A stretch of 64,000 nt of DNA from assembly GCF_003846135.1 (NCBI RefSeq), contig NZ_RHHM01000006.1:62001-126000 (forward strand). Direction: 5' to 3'. The stretch is from Erwinia psidii. Lineage in GTDB: Bacteria > Pseudomonadota > Gammaproteobacteria > Enterobacterales > Enterobacteriaceae. The notes under the pieces are model-generated. The model had not been told where the DNA came from, did no database searches, and worked only from the letters and a program-made list of their open reading frames with translations. Positions within the stretch are counted from its first letter, which is position 1. Each line of letters starts with the position of its first letter. Shown here piece by piece: positions 18,079 to 27,594 of this stretch. The position numbers were made by a program, and so were the translations under genes.

Positions 18079-19680
18079 TCATTCACTCACCGTAAATCCC
18101 AGCATCATGCCGGTATCTTCATGCTCCAGCAGATGGCAGTGTGCCATATAAGCCTGCGCTTTACTGGCAGGATGATTAAAACTCACCAGCACTTCACTGC
18201 GCCAGCCTTCCACCCGAACCATATCTTTCCAACCGCTGCGGTGGGGAGCCGGCGGTTTACCATTTTCAGAAAGAATACGAAACTGGGTGCCATGAATATG
18301 AAAAGGATGCAGCATCAGATCGCCCTCGCCGGAAATGGTCCATTTCTCCATGACACCCTGCTTCACATCAAATGATGGCGTGTTCATATCAAAAGCAACA
18401 CCGTTGATTTTATTGGCATTGTGGAAATCAAATGCCGCTGGGGCAGGTTTCTCATGCGCCATGCCTGGCATTGCACCATGATCCATCTCCGCCATTGGTT
18501 GCGCATCGTCAGGGGCATTATCATGCGCATCGCCACTCATACCCGCCATTGCGGCGTGACCATACCTTTCCATCAACGCCAGCATACCGCGCCTGTCCAG
18601 TTCCGGGTCCATCGTCAGTTGCAACAGGCGCGATGGTATCCCTTCCTGCTTTGGCAGGGCTGGCACCGCCACCAGCTTATCCGGCAGGGTACCACTGGCC
18701 AGAATCGCCAACGGCTGAATGGTCAGCAGCGGTAACGGCTGCTCAAAGGGTGCCAGCGTCATCCCCATCTGCTGCACCGGCAACGTTTGCAGATCAAAGG
18801 TCTTGCCATCATGCGTATCAACCAGCACTTCAAAACGCTCACCCGGCATCATCGGCAGTTCATTGAGTTGCACCGGCTCCGCCAGCAATCCACCATCGCT
18901 ACCAATCACATACAGCGGGCGGCTGTCACTGGTCGCCAGCATCAGCGAACGGGCGTTACATCCGTTTAGCAGCCGCAGACGCAGCCAGCCACGCGGTACG
19001 GCATGCAGTGGACAGACAGCGCCATTGGTGAGCATGGTGTCACCGAACCATCCCGTTGCCGCACTCATGATGTCCAGCTGATAATCAATCCTGCTGCCAT
19101 CCGCGCTCAGTCGCTTATCCTGCAAAATGACCGGAATATCATCCACGCCCCAGATTTTGGGCAGCAGCAGTTTTTCACTGTCGTCATCTTTCAGCAACAG
19201 CATTCCGGCCAACCCCTGTGCCACCTGGTAGCCGGTACGACCATGTTGATGTGGGTGATACCAACAGGTTGCGGCAGGCTGATCGGGAGTAAAGCTGACA
19301 CGGCGAAACTGACCGGGCGCAATCAGCCCCTGTGGGCCGCCCTCTGTTTCGCCAGGAATGGCCAGTCCGTGCCAGTGGACCGTCGTCGCTTCCGCCAGCC
19401 TGTTATGCAGATTCATCGTCACCGGCTTCCCGCGCTCCAGGACAATGGCTGGCCCCAACAGTGCGCCATTGTATCCCCAGGTGGTGACGGCTTTCCCCAG
19501 CAGCCGCGTCTGTCCCTGCTGCGCTGCAAGGTTGATAACGCCGCGTGGGTCCGGCGTTAACAGTGGCGGGACAGGCAGGCTGGGACGGGGCTGCTGCGCC
19601 ATCAGTGAACGGCTCCACAATGGCAGCGCACTGGCAGCGGCCATCGCGCTACTCAGCTTAATAAAATCACGACGATGCAT
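18079..19680 (-). CDS. cueO: Multicopper oxidase CueO
   Basis: CueO is a periplasmic cuprous oxidase that protects against copper. The 533-residue protein starts with a twin-arginine signal ([19 protein letters not shown]), so the start was placed at the ATG before HRRDF, which has AAGGA eight bases upstream; an in-frame ATG lies 15 bp earlier. Copper ligands are visible in [20 protein letters not shown] and [13 protein letters not shown] Met/His-rich insert (about residues 375-420, [24 protein letters not shown]) matches the copper-binding segment of CueO. Confidence 0.96.
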   Translation of the reverse strand: MHRRDFIKLSSAMAAASALPLWSRSLMAQQPRPSLPVPPLLTPDPRGVINLAAQQGQTRLLGKAVTTWGYNGALLGPAIVLERGKPVTMNLHNRLAEATTVHWHGLAIPGETEGGPQGLIAPGQFRRVSFTPDQPAATCWYHPHQHGRTGYQVAQGLAGMLLLKDDDSEKLLLPKIWGVDDIPVILQDKRLSADGSRIDYQLDIMSAATGWFGDTMLTNGAVCPLHAVPRGWLRLRLLNGCNARSLMLATSDSRPLYVIGSDGGLLAEPVQLNELPMMPGERFEVLVDTHDGKTFDLQTLPVQQMGMTLAPFEQPLPLLTIQPLAILASGTLPDKLVAVPALPKQEGIPSRLLQLTMDPELDRRGMLALMERYGHAAMAGMSGDAHDNAPDDAQPMAEMDHGAMPGMAHEKPAPAAFDFHNANKINGVAFDMNTPSFDVKQGVMEKWTISGEGDLMLHPFHIHGTQFRILSENGKPPAPHRSGWKDMVRVEGWRSEVLVSFNHPASKAQAYMAHCHLLEHEDTGMMLGFTVSE

Positions 19681-19866
19681 CCGTTTTTCCTTCACCAGAA
19701 ATGGTTTACAGATAGCAGCATAACCCCTGCCCCTGCACCGGGGTCAAGTTGCCTGCGGCATCACTGAAAGTTATTACAAGAAAATCGCCCACGCTCAGGC
19801 AAAATTGCCTGAAGCCTGTTAATAACTGTGCTAACGTCTGGCTATTCCAATCGGTTGAGAACAATT

Positions 19867-20214
19867 ATGAAGAAAAGCATCCTGGCTCTGCTGTTTCTGG
19901 GGCTATCTGGCTTCTCGTCGGCAAGTTTTGCGCTTAACGAGTCAGAAGCAGAAGATCTGGCGGATCTGACCGCTGTGTTTGTCTACCTTAAAAATGACTG
20001 CGGCTATCGGGATCTGCCGGATGATCAAATCCGCCGGGCGCTGATGTTTCTTGCGCGTCAGAATCGCTGGGATTTGAGTAATTACAGCAGCTATAACATG
20101 AAGTCGCTGGGCGAGGACAGTTATAAAGATCTCAGCGGTATCGCTGTACCCAACGATATGAAATGCAAATCCCTGGCCCGAGATTCCCTGAGCCTGCTCG
20201 CATACGTCAGATAA
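19867..20214 (+). CDS. yacC: YacC family small exported protein
   Basis: A 115-residue protein with a signal peptide (KKSILALLFLGLSGFSSASFA) and two Cys residues in the mature part (DCGYRDLPDDQIRRAL and MKCKSLARD), the pattern of YacC and the PulS/OutS pilotin-like group. The start is the ATG before KKSIL. The function of YacC is not established. It lies directly upstream of speE as in E. coli. Confidence 0.9.
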   Translation: MKKSILALLFLGLSGFSSASFALNESEAEDLADLTAVFVYLKNDCGYRDLPDDQIRRALMFLARQNRWDLSNYSSYNMKSLGEDSYKDLSGIAVPNDMKCKSLARDSLSLLAYVR

Positions 20215-20320
20215 TCCTCATAATGCGCCCTCGCTGATAATTTGACCGTGCAACCACGGTCAGAGTTAGCTATTATACCGCCCCATTTTTCATGGCTATT
20301 TTCACCAGGAGAGCCTCATC

Positions 20321-21178
20321 ATGGCTGAAAAGGACAGGTGGTATGAAACGCTTCATACCGGTTTTGGGCAGTGTTTTTCTGTTGACCAGGTATTGTACCG
20401 TGAGCAAACCGGGCATCAGGACCTGATCATCTTTGAAAATGCCGCACTGGGCCGCGTCATGGCGCTGGATGGTGTGGTACAAACCACCGAGCGTGATGAA
20501 TTTATTTATCACGAGATGATGACCCATGTGCCCTTGCTTGCCCACGGCAACGCGAAGCGCGTACTGATTATCGGCGGCGGCGATGGTGCCATGTTGCGTG
20601 AAATCAGTCGTCATCAAAACATCGAACAGATAACGATGGTGGAAATCGACGCGGGCGTGGTGGAATTCTGCCAGCAGTATCTGCCCAATCACAGCGCCGG
20701 TGCTTATCAGGATCCGCGTCTGAATCTGGTGATTGACGATGGCGTGAATTTTGTCAGTCGCTGCAACGATAAGTTTGACGTAATTATTTCAGACTGCACC
20801 GATCCTATCGGTCCCGGTGAGAGCCTCTTTACTTCCGCCTTTTACGAAGGTTGCCACCGCTGCCTTAATGAAAACGGCATCTTCGTGGCACAAAACGGCG
20901 TGTGCTTCCTGCAACAGGAAGAAGCCGTTAACAGCCATCGCAAACTGAGCCACTACTTTCGTGACGTCACGTTTTACCAGGCGGCGATCCCGACCTATTA
21001 CGGTGGCATCATGACCTTCGCCTGGGCCAGCGATAATCCGGCACTGCGCCAGCCGGATACCACAACATTGCAGGCTCGTCTCGCTGCTACTGGCCTTAAC
21101 TGTCGTTATTACAATCCGGCAATTCATACTGGCAGCTTTGCCCTGCCACAATATCTGTTAAATGTGCTGGCCGAGTGA
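20321..21178 (+). CDS. speE: Spermidine synthase
   Basis: SpeE transfers an aminopropyl group from decarboxylated S-adenosylmethionine to putrescine. The 285-residue protein has [19 protein letters not shown] glycine motif (here [15 protein letters not shown]), the catalytic-Asp stretch [13 protein letters not shown], and [18 protein letters not shown] precedes the ATG. Its co-substrate depends on SpeD, encoded 27 bp downstream but interrupted here. Confidence 0.96.
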   Translation: MAEKDRWYETLHTGFGQCFSVDQVLYREQTGHQDLIIFENAALGRVMALDGVVQTTERDEFIYHEMMTHVPLLAHGNAKRVLIIGGGDGAMLREISRHQNIEQITMVEIDAGVVEFCQQYLPNHSAGAYQDPRLNLVIDDGVNFVSRCNDKFDVIISDCTDPIGPGESLFTSAFYEGCHRCLNENGIFVAQNGVCFLQQEEAVNSHRKLSHYFRDVTFYQAAIPTYYGGIMTFAWASDNPALRQPDTTTLQARLAATGLNCRYYNPAIHTGSFALPQYLLNVLAE

Positions 21179-21205
21179 CCGGACATTTCAAGGGGGTGAA
21201 CAAAA

Positions 21206-22015
21206 TTGCAAAAGCTTAAACTACATGGCTTCAACAATCTGACCAAAAGCCTGAGTTTTTGTATCTACGATATCTGTTATGCCAACTCCGACGCGGAGCG
21301 TGACGGATATATTGCTTATATTGATGAACAGTATAACGCTAACCGGCTGACTGAAATCCTCAGTGAAACCTGCTCAATTATTGGCGCGAATGTGCTGAAT
21401 ATTGCCCGTCAGGACTACGAGCCATAGGGTGCCAGCGTCACCATTCTGGTTAGCGAAGAGCCAATTGACCCGGATGATATCGATACCTCTGAGCATCCAG
21501 GCCCACTGCCTAACTCGGTAGTGGCTCACCTCGATAAGAGTCATATCTGCGTTCACACCTACCCGGAAAGCCACCCTGAAGGCGGCCTTTGTACTTTTCG
21601 TGCCGATATTGAAGTATCGACCTGCGGCGTCATTTCACCGTTGAAAGCGCTGAACTATCTGATCCACCAGCTGGAATCCGATATTGTCACCATCGACTAT
21701 CGCGTGCGCGGCTTTACGCGCGACGTTAACGGCGTGAAGCACTATATCGATCATCAGATCAACTCTATTCAGAACTTTATGTCGGAAGACATGAAGTCGA
21801 TGTACGACATGGTGGATGTGAACGTGTATCAGGAAAACATCTTTCATACCAAGATGTTACTGAAAGAGTTTGATCTTAAACACTACCTGTTTAATACCAA
21901 ACCGGAAGAGTTAAGCCCACTGGAACACAAACGCATCACCGACCTGCTGTGGAAAGAGATGCGTGAAATTTACTATGGACGCAACATTCCCTACGTGGTG
22001 CCCAAAGCGCCCTGA
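21206..22015 (+). pseudogene. speD: S-adenosylmethionine decarboxylase proenzyme, interrupted by an in-frame amber codon
   Basis: SpeD supplies decarboxylated SAM to SpeE. From the TTG start (AAGGGGG upstream; E. coli speD also uses TTG) the frame reads [17 protein letters not shown] and so on. Codon 74 is TAG at 21425-21427, where relatives have CAG (DYEP-Q-GASVTI). Downstream the frame is intact to 22015 and highly conserved, including the autocleavage region [21 protein letters not shown] single C-to-T change therefore explains the stop. Re-initiation at the GTG at 21521 would lose the beta-subunit part. It could be a true null, an amber read-through or a sequencing error. Confidence 0.85.
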
Positions 22016-22026
22016 ATAAGAGCGAA

Positions 22027-22057
22027 AGCGGGCTGCCAGCGCATTGCCCGCTTTTTT
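22027..22057 (+). terminator. Terminator of the speED operon
   Basis: AGCGGGC and GCCCGCT pair around a 12-nt loop, followed by TTTTTT. It lies just after the speD stop. Confidence 0.75.
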
Positions 22058-22066
22058 GCTCCAGGA

Positions 22067-22825
22067 TCAGGTCAACTGCAAACGGAAAGGCTGGTCCCCC
22101 AGTTCACGCTGTATCTCTTCACCCAGATGTTTATCAGTAATGATATCCGTGAGATTTTGCAACGGCGTTGCGCAAAACAGTGACCATGAACTGTACTTAC
22201 TGCTGTCGGCCAGCAACACCCGACGGCGGGCATTCACCAGCAGATCCTCTTTCAGTCCGGCTTTTTCCTCGGTGGGTGCGGTAATACCCTTTTCCAGACT
22301 CCATGAATTACAGCTGACAAAGGCGACGTCAGGGTAGAGATTACGCAACAGCCTGCGGCCATGATCGCCGACACAGGACTGGCTGGAATCATCAATGCGC
22401 CCACCAATAATGGTCACTTCAATCTGTTTGAACTCCGACAGAAACAGCGCAATATGCAGATCGGCGGTGATCACCCGGAGTTGCAGATGCGTCAACTGGC
22501 GCGCCAGCTCCATCATGGTAGTCCCCGCATCCAGCACCACCGCATCGCCCGAACGCACCAGGGTCGCCGCCGCGCGGGCAATCGCCTGTTTTTCTGCCAG
22601 ATTGCGCTGCATTTTCTCAAGCGTGGTCGGCTGGGCGGGAATAAAACGGTTCAGGGTCACGCCACCGTGTGAACGGCTGATCACCCCTTCACGATCGAGT
22701 TTGATTAAATCCCGCCGGATGGTGGCTGGTGACGCCTCAATGGCTGCCACCAGCTGCTCGACGGTGACCAGGTTATGGCTTTTCAGATAGTCCATAATCT
22801 GGTCGAGGCGGCTTTGTCCCTTCAT
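22067..22825 (-). CDS. DeoR/GlpR-family transcriptional regulator
   Basis: A 252-residue sugar-type regulator. The N-terminal DeoR HTH shows [20 protein letters not shown] and [25 protein letters not shown]. The C-terminal sensor domain contains [15 protein letters not shown] and LADSSKYS, typical for binding a sugar phosphate. It ends the minus-strand operon of the acid-sugar genes, six bases after pdxA2, and is the obvious candidate to bind the repeats at 25165-25195. Confidence 0.9.
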   Translation of the reverse strand: MKGQSRLDQIMDYLKSHNLVTVEQLVAAIEASPATIRRDLIKLDREGVISRSHGGVTLNRFIPAQPTTLEKMQRNLAEKQAIARAAATLVRSGDAVVLDAGTTMMELARQLTHLQLRVITADLHIALFLSEFKQIEVTIIGGRIDDSSQSCVGDHGRRLLRNLYPDVAFVSCNSWSLEKGITAPTEEKAGLKEDLLVNARRRVLLADSSKYSSWSLFCATPLQNLTDIITDKHLGEEIQRELGDQPFRLQLT

Positions 22826-22831
22826 ATATCC

Positions 22832-23812
22832 TTATGCAAGCTGCATTGCCAGCTGAATGGAAATCGTCATGCTCTCAGACTTCGCTTTACCTGTCCAGGC
22901 AATATCAAATGCCGTGCCGTGGTCAGCAGAGGTGCGGATAAACGGCAGACCGGCAGTAATATTCACCCCGTCGTAGAAACCCAACAGCTTCAGCGGAATG
23001 TGTCCCTGATCGTGATACATCGCCACCACCATATCGTAGTGGCCTTCATGGCATTGCAGAAAAACGGTATCCGGTGGGCACGGCCCGGAAACATTCAGCC
23101 CCTGCGCCTTCATCGCCTCAACCGACGGACCGACGATGTTAATCTCTTCGTCGCCAAACAGGCCATTTTCACCGGCATGTGGGTTGACTCCTGCCACCGC
23201 AATGCGCGGATCCCGGTAGCCCACGCGTCGCAGGAAGGTATCCGCCATGCCAATCACCGTCGCCACGCGTTCACCGTTCAGCGTATCAAGGAATTTACGC
23301 AACGCGATATGGGTGGTCACATGGATCACCTTCAGCCGATCGGTATAAAGCACCATCGCGTAGTCTTTACTGTCGGTCAGTTTCGCCAACAGTTCAGTGT
23401 GGCCAGGGTAGAGATGCCCGGCCGAATGCAACGCCTCTTTGTTCAGCGGGGCGGTGGCGATGGCCTGCACCTCACCCGTCATCGCCAGTTCCGTCGCCCT
23501 TTTCACGCAGCGAAATGCCAGGTCGCCTGCGGCAACCTGCACCACACCCGGCCTGAGCGCCTGAGGATCGGCCAGCGGCTCGTCGATAATATTAATGATC
23601 CCCGGTGCAAAATGGGCCTCCGATACGCGGTTAAGCACCCGCAATTCCGCCTGCGGTGTGACAGCCATACTCATCACCCGTCGCAGCGTACTGGCACACC
23701 CCACCACCACGGCCGACGCCCCCGACAGCGCGCCTTCAGCCAGCGATTTAATAATAATTTCCGGGCCAATGCCCGCCGGATCGCCCATGGTAACCGCAAT
23801 AATTTTACTCAC
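22832..23812 (-). CDS. pdxA2: PdxA2-type 4-phospho-D-threonate/erythronate dehydrogenase
   Basis: A 326-residue member of the PdxA family. It has VTMGDPAGIGPEI at the N-terminus and metal-binding His residues in HTELLAKLT, NPHAGENGLFG and YHDQGHIPLK. Because a DUF1537 kinase gene lies next to it, it most likely belongs to the PdxA2 branch that oxidises 4-phospho-D-threonate or -erythronate to dihydroxyacetone phosphate and CO2, not to vitamin B6 synthesis. The GTG start at 23812 was chosen for the GAGGAG seven bases upstream; a TTG lies 15 bp earlier. It overlaps the kinase gene by 8 bp. Confidence 0.88.
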   Translation of the reverse strand: MSKIIAVTMGDPAGIGPEIIIKSLAEGALSGASAVVVGCASTLRRVMSMAVTPQAELRVLNRVSEAHFAPGIINIIDEPLADPQALRPGVVQVAAGDLAFRCVKRATELAMTGEVQAIATAPLNKEALHSAGHLYPGHTELLAKLTDSKDYAMVLYTDRLKVIHVTTHIALRKFLDTLNGERVATVIGMADTFLRRVGYRDPRIAVAGVNPHAGENGLFGDEEINIVGPSVEAMKAQGLNVSGPCPPDTVFLQCHEGHYDMVVAMYHDQGHIPLKLLGFYDGVNITAGLPFIRTSADHGTAFDIAWTGKAKSESMTISIQLAMQLA

Positions 23813-25118
23813 CTGACTTCTCCTCAATAAAATGAAAAACGTCTACCAGGGTATTTTCATCTCCAAAACCGCCTGCTTTGGTCAGCACCAGCAGATCATT
23901 TTTACTGTTCAGCAGTTGCCCCCACGGGACACAGCCTGCCACCAGCCCACCGAGATGAATCCCCTCAGCACCCAGCCCACTGGCCACGGCGATCGCCACA
24001 TCACCGCCGGAGAGATAAAGTCCTCGCGGCTGTACCTCACCCACAACATCCCGCACCAGCGCGGCCAGAAACTCACAAATATGTTCGCCCATCTGCTGAC
24101 GGCTCAGGCCATAATGCTGGCAGAGGGCGTGAATGTCGTATCGCTGGCTGACCTGCTGGCAGGTGCGCACTACGCAGTGCTGCCCCCGTTGCAGGGCCTC
24201 AGTCGCCTGCTGTCGCCACGGCATATCACCCGCTCCGTCGCATAAAACCTGCCGGATATCGATGTCAATCAGGCACAGCGGATAGTGCTGCTGCAGGCGA
24301 ACAATCTGGCGGCTGGCGATATCACTCATTGAGCCGATGACCGCCAGCATCGCAGCCTGCTGTCCTGGCGTTATGGGCAAGGCAGCAATGGAATTACCGT
24401 TGCCACCCAGAAACTCGCTCAGGGCGTCGCTCAGCCCGGCGGCACCCACCAACAGTGGACGCGGCGAAAGCGCTGCCGCCGTCCGCACGATATGGTGTAA
24501 ATCCTCCTGCCGTTCCGCATCCAGCACAATCAGCCGCTGGCCTTCAGCTATCGCGGCGGCGAGACGGGCGGCCAGGTCCGGCTGGCGCACCGCATCCAGC
24601 GGCAGCAGGCCAGCGTTCAGCGAGCTTTGCTCCTGTAGTCGCGTAATGATGCTGGCGCTGCTGACCGGCGTCTTTGGGTCGCTGGCGTATTCCGTTTCGC
24701 TCAGTAGCTGGCCGTCGATATAACACATCCCCTGCCGCGTGGTTCGGCCCAGCGTCGGCACCGCCGGAACCACCAGCGCCGCCGGGGCGTTACTGGCCAG
24801 CAAAGCCGCTTCTGTCTCAGCGCCGGGATTGCCGCGTAGCGTGGAATCCATTTTTTTGAAGATCCAGCCGTCGCCTGTCAGCACGCGACCCCGGGTCACC
24901 GCCTCGGTGGTTCGCTGTGCAGCCAGCGCCGCATCACATGCCCGGCTGTCGGTATTGATCACCCAGACATCCGCGTCATCTCGGCTCCCCTCTCCGGTCG
25001 GGTTAAACAGGACATTAACGCGAGCGCCGGCCCTCGCCAGTCCGCCACCGGTATCGTTGGCACCGGTCAGATCGTCCGCCACCACCAGCACCGGCGTTTT
25101 CCATTGCACGTAGGCCAT
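23805..25118 (-). CDS. dtnK: Four-carbon acid sugar kinase (DUF1537, DtnK/YgbK-like)
   Basis: A 437-residue kinase with the family's N-terminal VVADDLTGANDTGGGLAR motif and the C-terminal nucleotide-binding elements YLSGGDVAIAVA and KAGGFGDE. DUF1537 enzymes phosphorylate acid sugars such as D-threonate and D-erythronate. It is first in the operon with pdxA2 and the DeoR regulator, giving a two-step route from a C4 sugar acid to dihydroxyacetone phosphate. Whether the substrate is threonate, erythronate or another four-carbon acid is not decidable from sequence. Confidence 0.88.
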   Translation of the reverse strand: MAYVQWKTPVLVVADDLTGANDTGGGLARAGARVNVLFNPTGEGSRDDADVWVINTDSRACDAALAAQRTTEAVTRGRVLTGDGWIFKKMDSTLRGNPGAETEAALLASNAPAALVVPAVPTLGRTTRQGMCYIDGQLLSETEYASDPKTPVSSASIITRLQEQSSLNAGLLPLDAVRQPDLAARLAAAIAEGQRLIVLDAERQEDLHHIVRTAAALSPRPLLVGAAGLSDALSEFLGGNGNSIAALPITPGQQAAMLAVIGSMSDIASRQIVRLQQHYPLCLIDIDIRQVLCDGAGDMPWRQQATEALQRGQHCVVRTCQQVSQRYDIHALCQHYGLSRQQMGEHICEFLAALVRDVVGEVQPRGLYLSGGDVAIAVASGLGAEGIHLGGLVAGCVPWGQLLNSKNDLLVLTKAGGFGDENTLVDVFHFIEEKSGE

Positions 25119-25164
25119 TTCGTCTCCTGCGCCCCTTCGGGAAAAACCTGTCGATTTGCGTAAT

Positions 25165-25195
25165 ATTGATTATATTCAATCATAATTGATTATAT
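25165..25195. promoter_or_regulatory. Putative operator: two 11-bp direct repeats 20 bp apart
   Basis: ATTGATTATAT occurs at 25165-25175 and again at 25185-25195, i.e. on the same DNA face two turns apart. The first copy is also part of the inverted repeat ATTGATTATATTCAAT. The site lies in the AT-rich 200-bp space between the divergent operons, the place expected for binding by the DeoR-type regulator. Confidence 0.5.
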
Positions 25196-25320
25196 GTGAG
25201 CAACTTCAAATTAATATAAATCAATTTACCCTATAAAATTAATCACGAACTGCAGCACACTGCGGAAAATTGAGCGAATACAATCAATTCTCTCCAACAA
25301 GGCAGACAAGGGTAAGGCAA

Positions 25321-26472
25321 ATGAATATCAACAGCACCGTCATCAGTGGTTATCGGGCGCTTCAGGACATCAGCTGGCTGTTACAGGGTGTACAGCGCGC
25401 CCTGCTGGTGACGGATAAAAATATCGTCGGTATCCCGGCAGTGCAGGCGCTGATCGGGGAGATGGGCAATCAGGTTGGCACCCTGATCCTGATTGATAGC
25501 GTCCCGGCGGAACCCAGTCAGCATGATGTGACGACAATTCTCGCCGGGCTGGATTGCCATGAGGTGGATCTGGTGATTGGCGTCGGCGGCGGCAGCGTGC
25601 TGGACGTTGCCAAGCTACTGTCGGTGCTTTGCATTAAAAACGCCCCCACGCTGGATGCGTTGTTGAAGGGTGAAAAACCACAGCATCGTACCGCGTCACT
25701 GCTGATCCCGACCACGGCAGGAACCGGTTCAGAAGCCACCCCTAACGCCATTCTGGCCATTCCTGAAAAAGAAACCAAGGTGGGAATTATTTCGCCGGTG
25801 ATGTTGCCTGATTATGTGGTGCTGGCACCGGAGCTGACCACCACTATGCCCGCCCATATCGCTTCCTCCACCGGTATTGATGCACTGTGCCATCTGATCG
25901 AATGCTTCACCGCCACGGTTGCCAATCCGGTCAGCGATAACTACGCGCTGATGGGGCTGCATAAGCTGTTTGCCAGCCTGGAAAAAGCCGTGGCCGAACC
26001 GGACAATCTCACCGCACGCCTCGATATGCTGTGGGCATCGTATTACGGCGGTGCGGCGATTGCCCATGCCGGGACGCATTTGGTCCACGCCATGTCTTAC
26101 CCACTGGGGGGCAAATACCATCTTCCGCACGGTGTGGCGAATGCCATCCTGCTCGCCCCCTGTATGCGCTTCATTCGCCCGGCGGTAGTCAGCAAATTTG
26201 CACAGGCTTATGACCTGCTGCCGGATGCAGACCCCGCCCTCACTGAAGATCAAAAATCCCATGCGCTGGTTGACTACTTCACCGCGCTGGTGAAACGGCT
26301 GCAACTGCCCGCCAGCCTTGACGAACTGGGTATTGGCGCCGATCGGCTGCCCTCACTGGTTGACGCCGCGCTGGATGTACAGCGCCTGATGAAGAACGTG
26401 CCTGCCCCGGTCAGCGCCAGCGAGGTTCGTGAGGTTTATCTGTCGCTGTTCCCGGCTCGCACCCCTGACTGA
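25321..26472 (+). CDS. Iron-containing alcohol dehydrogenase (group III)
   Basis: A 383-residue oxidoreductase. The NAD-binding GVGGGSVLDVAKL, PTTAGTGSEATPNAI and the metal ligands Asp and His in TGIDALCHLIECFTA plus HAMSYPLGGKYHLPHG define the family. The ATG at 25321 was chosen because AAGGGTAAGG precedes it and it opens with a family-like NSTVISGYRAL; upstream in-frame codons are non-ATG. It would interconvert an aldehyde or ketone and an alcohol in the adjoining pathway. It heads the plus-strand operon, with the next gene 13 bp downstream. Confidence 0.9.
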   Translation: MNINSTVISGYRALQDISWLLQGVQRALLVTDKNIVGIPAVQALIGEMGNQVGTLILIDSVPAEPSQHDVTTILAGLDCHEVDLVIGVGGGSVLDVAKLLSVLCIKNAPTLDALLKGEKPQHRTASLLIPTTAGTGSEATPNAILAIPEKETKVGIISPVMLPDYVVLAPELTTTMPAHIASSTGIDALCHLIECFTATVANPVSDNYALMGLHKLFASLEKAVAEPDNLTARLDMLWASYYGGAAIAHAGTHLVHAMSYPLGGKYHLPHGVANAILLAPCMRFIRPAVVSKFAQAYDLLPDADPALTEDQKSHALVDYFTALVKRLQLPASLDELGIGADRLPSLVDAALDVQRLMKNVPAPVSASEVREVYLSLFPARTPD

Positions 26473-26485
26473 TGACGAGGACATG

Positions 26486-27370
26486 ATGAGTAAAAACATT
26501 TCCGGCGTACTGACCGCTATCGTCACGCCATTCACCCGTGACGGTGACTACCACGACGCCGCCATGCGCATCCAGATCCGGCGTCAGCTGGCCGCCGGTA
26601 ACGGCATTTTCTGCGGCGGCACCAACGGCGAATTCTTTGTGCTCAGCAGTGAAGAGAAGCTGGCTGTCGCCAGAACCTGCGTGGAGGAGGTGGCTGGCAG
26701 GGCACCGGTTATCGCGCACATTGGTGAAATCGCTACCCGTGAAACGGTTCGCCTGGGCAAACAGATTGCGGCGACAGGGGTGGATGCCGTTTCCGCGATC
26801 ACGCCGTGGTTTGTGCCACTCAGCCAGCAGGCACTGATGGCCCATTACCGCCAGATTGCTGACGCACTTGACGTGCCGCTGTTTCTCTACAACATCCCGG
26901 CGCGCACCGGCAACACCCTGGAACCGGAGACGGTGCGCCAGCTGGCTTCCCACCCGAATATCGTCGGCATTAAAGATAGCGCTGGCAGTTATGACAGCCT
27001 GAGCGGTTTCCTGCACGCCGCCGAAGGTATTGATCGCTTTGATGTACTGAACGGCCCGGATTCCCTGATCCATCAGGGGTTCGTTGACGGCTGTTCGGCC
27101 TGTATCTCCGGCCTGGCCAACGTTGCGCCACAAGCGATCAACGCCATCTGGTCACAGTTCCTCGCCGGGAATATTGCAGGTTCACGCCGCGCGCAGGAAA
27201 ACGTCACCGGCCTGCGTACCGATCTCTACAGCATCGGTTTTTCGCCCGCGGTGGTGAAAAAAGCGGTGGCGTTGATGGGCCATGATGTGGGTGAAAGCCG
27301 CTATGCCGTGCGCTTCAGCGCCGAAGAAGAGCAGCGCATTCGCCAGCTGGTCAGGCAATACACACACTGA
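26486..27370 (+). CDS. DapA-family aldolase/lyase (2-keto-3-deoxy acid type)
   Basis: A 294-residue class I lyase of the dihydrodipicolinate synthase/N-acetylneuraminate lyase family. It shows TPFTRDG, GGTNGEFFVLSSEEK (substrate carboxylate loop), the Tyr of FLYNIPARTG and the Schiff-base Lys in IVGIKDSAGSY. The second of two adjacent ATGs was chosen because it lies five bases after GAGG. In this context it probably cleaves a 2-keto-3-deoxy sugar acid rather than making dihydrodipicolinate. Confidence 0.88.
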   Translation: MSKNISGVLTAIVTPFTRDGDYHDAAMRIQIRRQLAAGNGIFCGGTNGEFFVLSSEEKLAVARTCVEEVAGRAPVIAHIGEIATRETVRLGKQIAATGVDAVSAITPWFVPLSQQALMAHYRQIADALDVPLFLYNIPARTGNTLEPETVRQLASHPNIVGIKDSAGSYDSLSGFLHAAEGIDRFDVLNGPDSLIHQGFVDGCSACISGLANVAPQAINAIWSQFLAGNIAGSRRAQENVTGLRTDLYSIGFSPAVVKKAVALMGHDVGESRYAVRFSAEEEQRIRQLVRQYTH

Positions 27371-27594
27371 TGTGCCACAGCGGCAATCGCCGCGACACCG
27401 GGACAGGCAAGATACCCCTGGGCGGCACTGCCTGGCTGGCCCGTCACGTTGCCACCTTCATCAACCGCTGAAACTACCGGCGTGGTGGGCGGGCAGGCCA
27501 CACCTGTGCTCACCGCCTGACGTTACCTTAACCCAGCAAGGCGCGAACAGCCCCCTCAGGTCGGGCGCGCCATGAGAAACTGTGAGGCATTACA

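Noticed and set aside
22832..23812. Assignment as biosynthetic pdxA
   Set aside because: The tight overlap with a DUF1537 kinase gene points to the catabolic PdxA2 type; biosynthetic pdxA normally lies with surA and ksgA.
26486..27370. Assignment as nanA (N-acetylneuraminate lyase) or dapA
   Set aside because: Neither ManNAc kinase nor epimerase genes are present and the context is acid-sugar catabolism; only the family can be supported.
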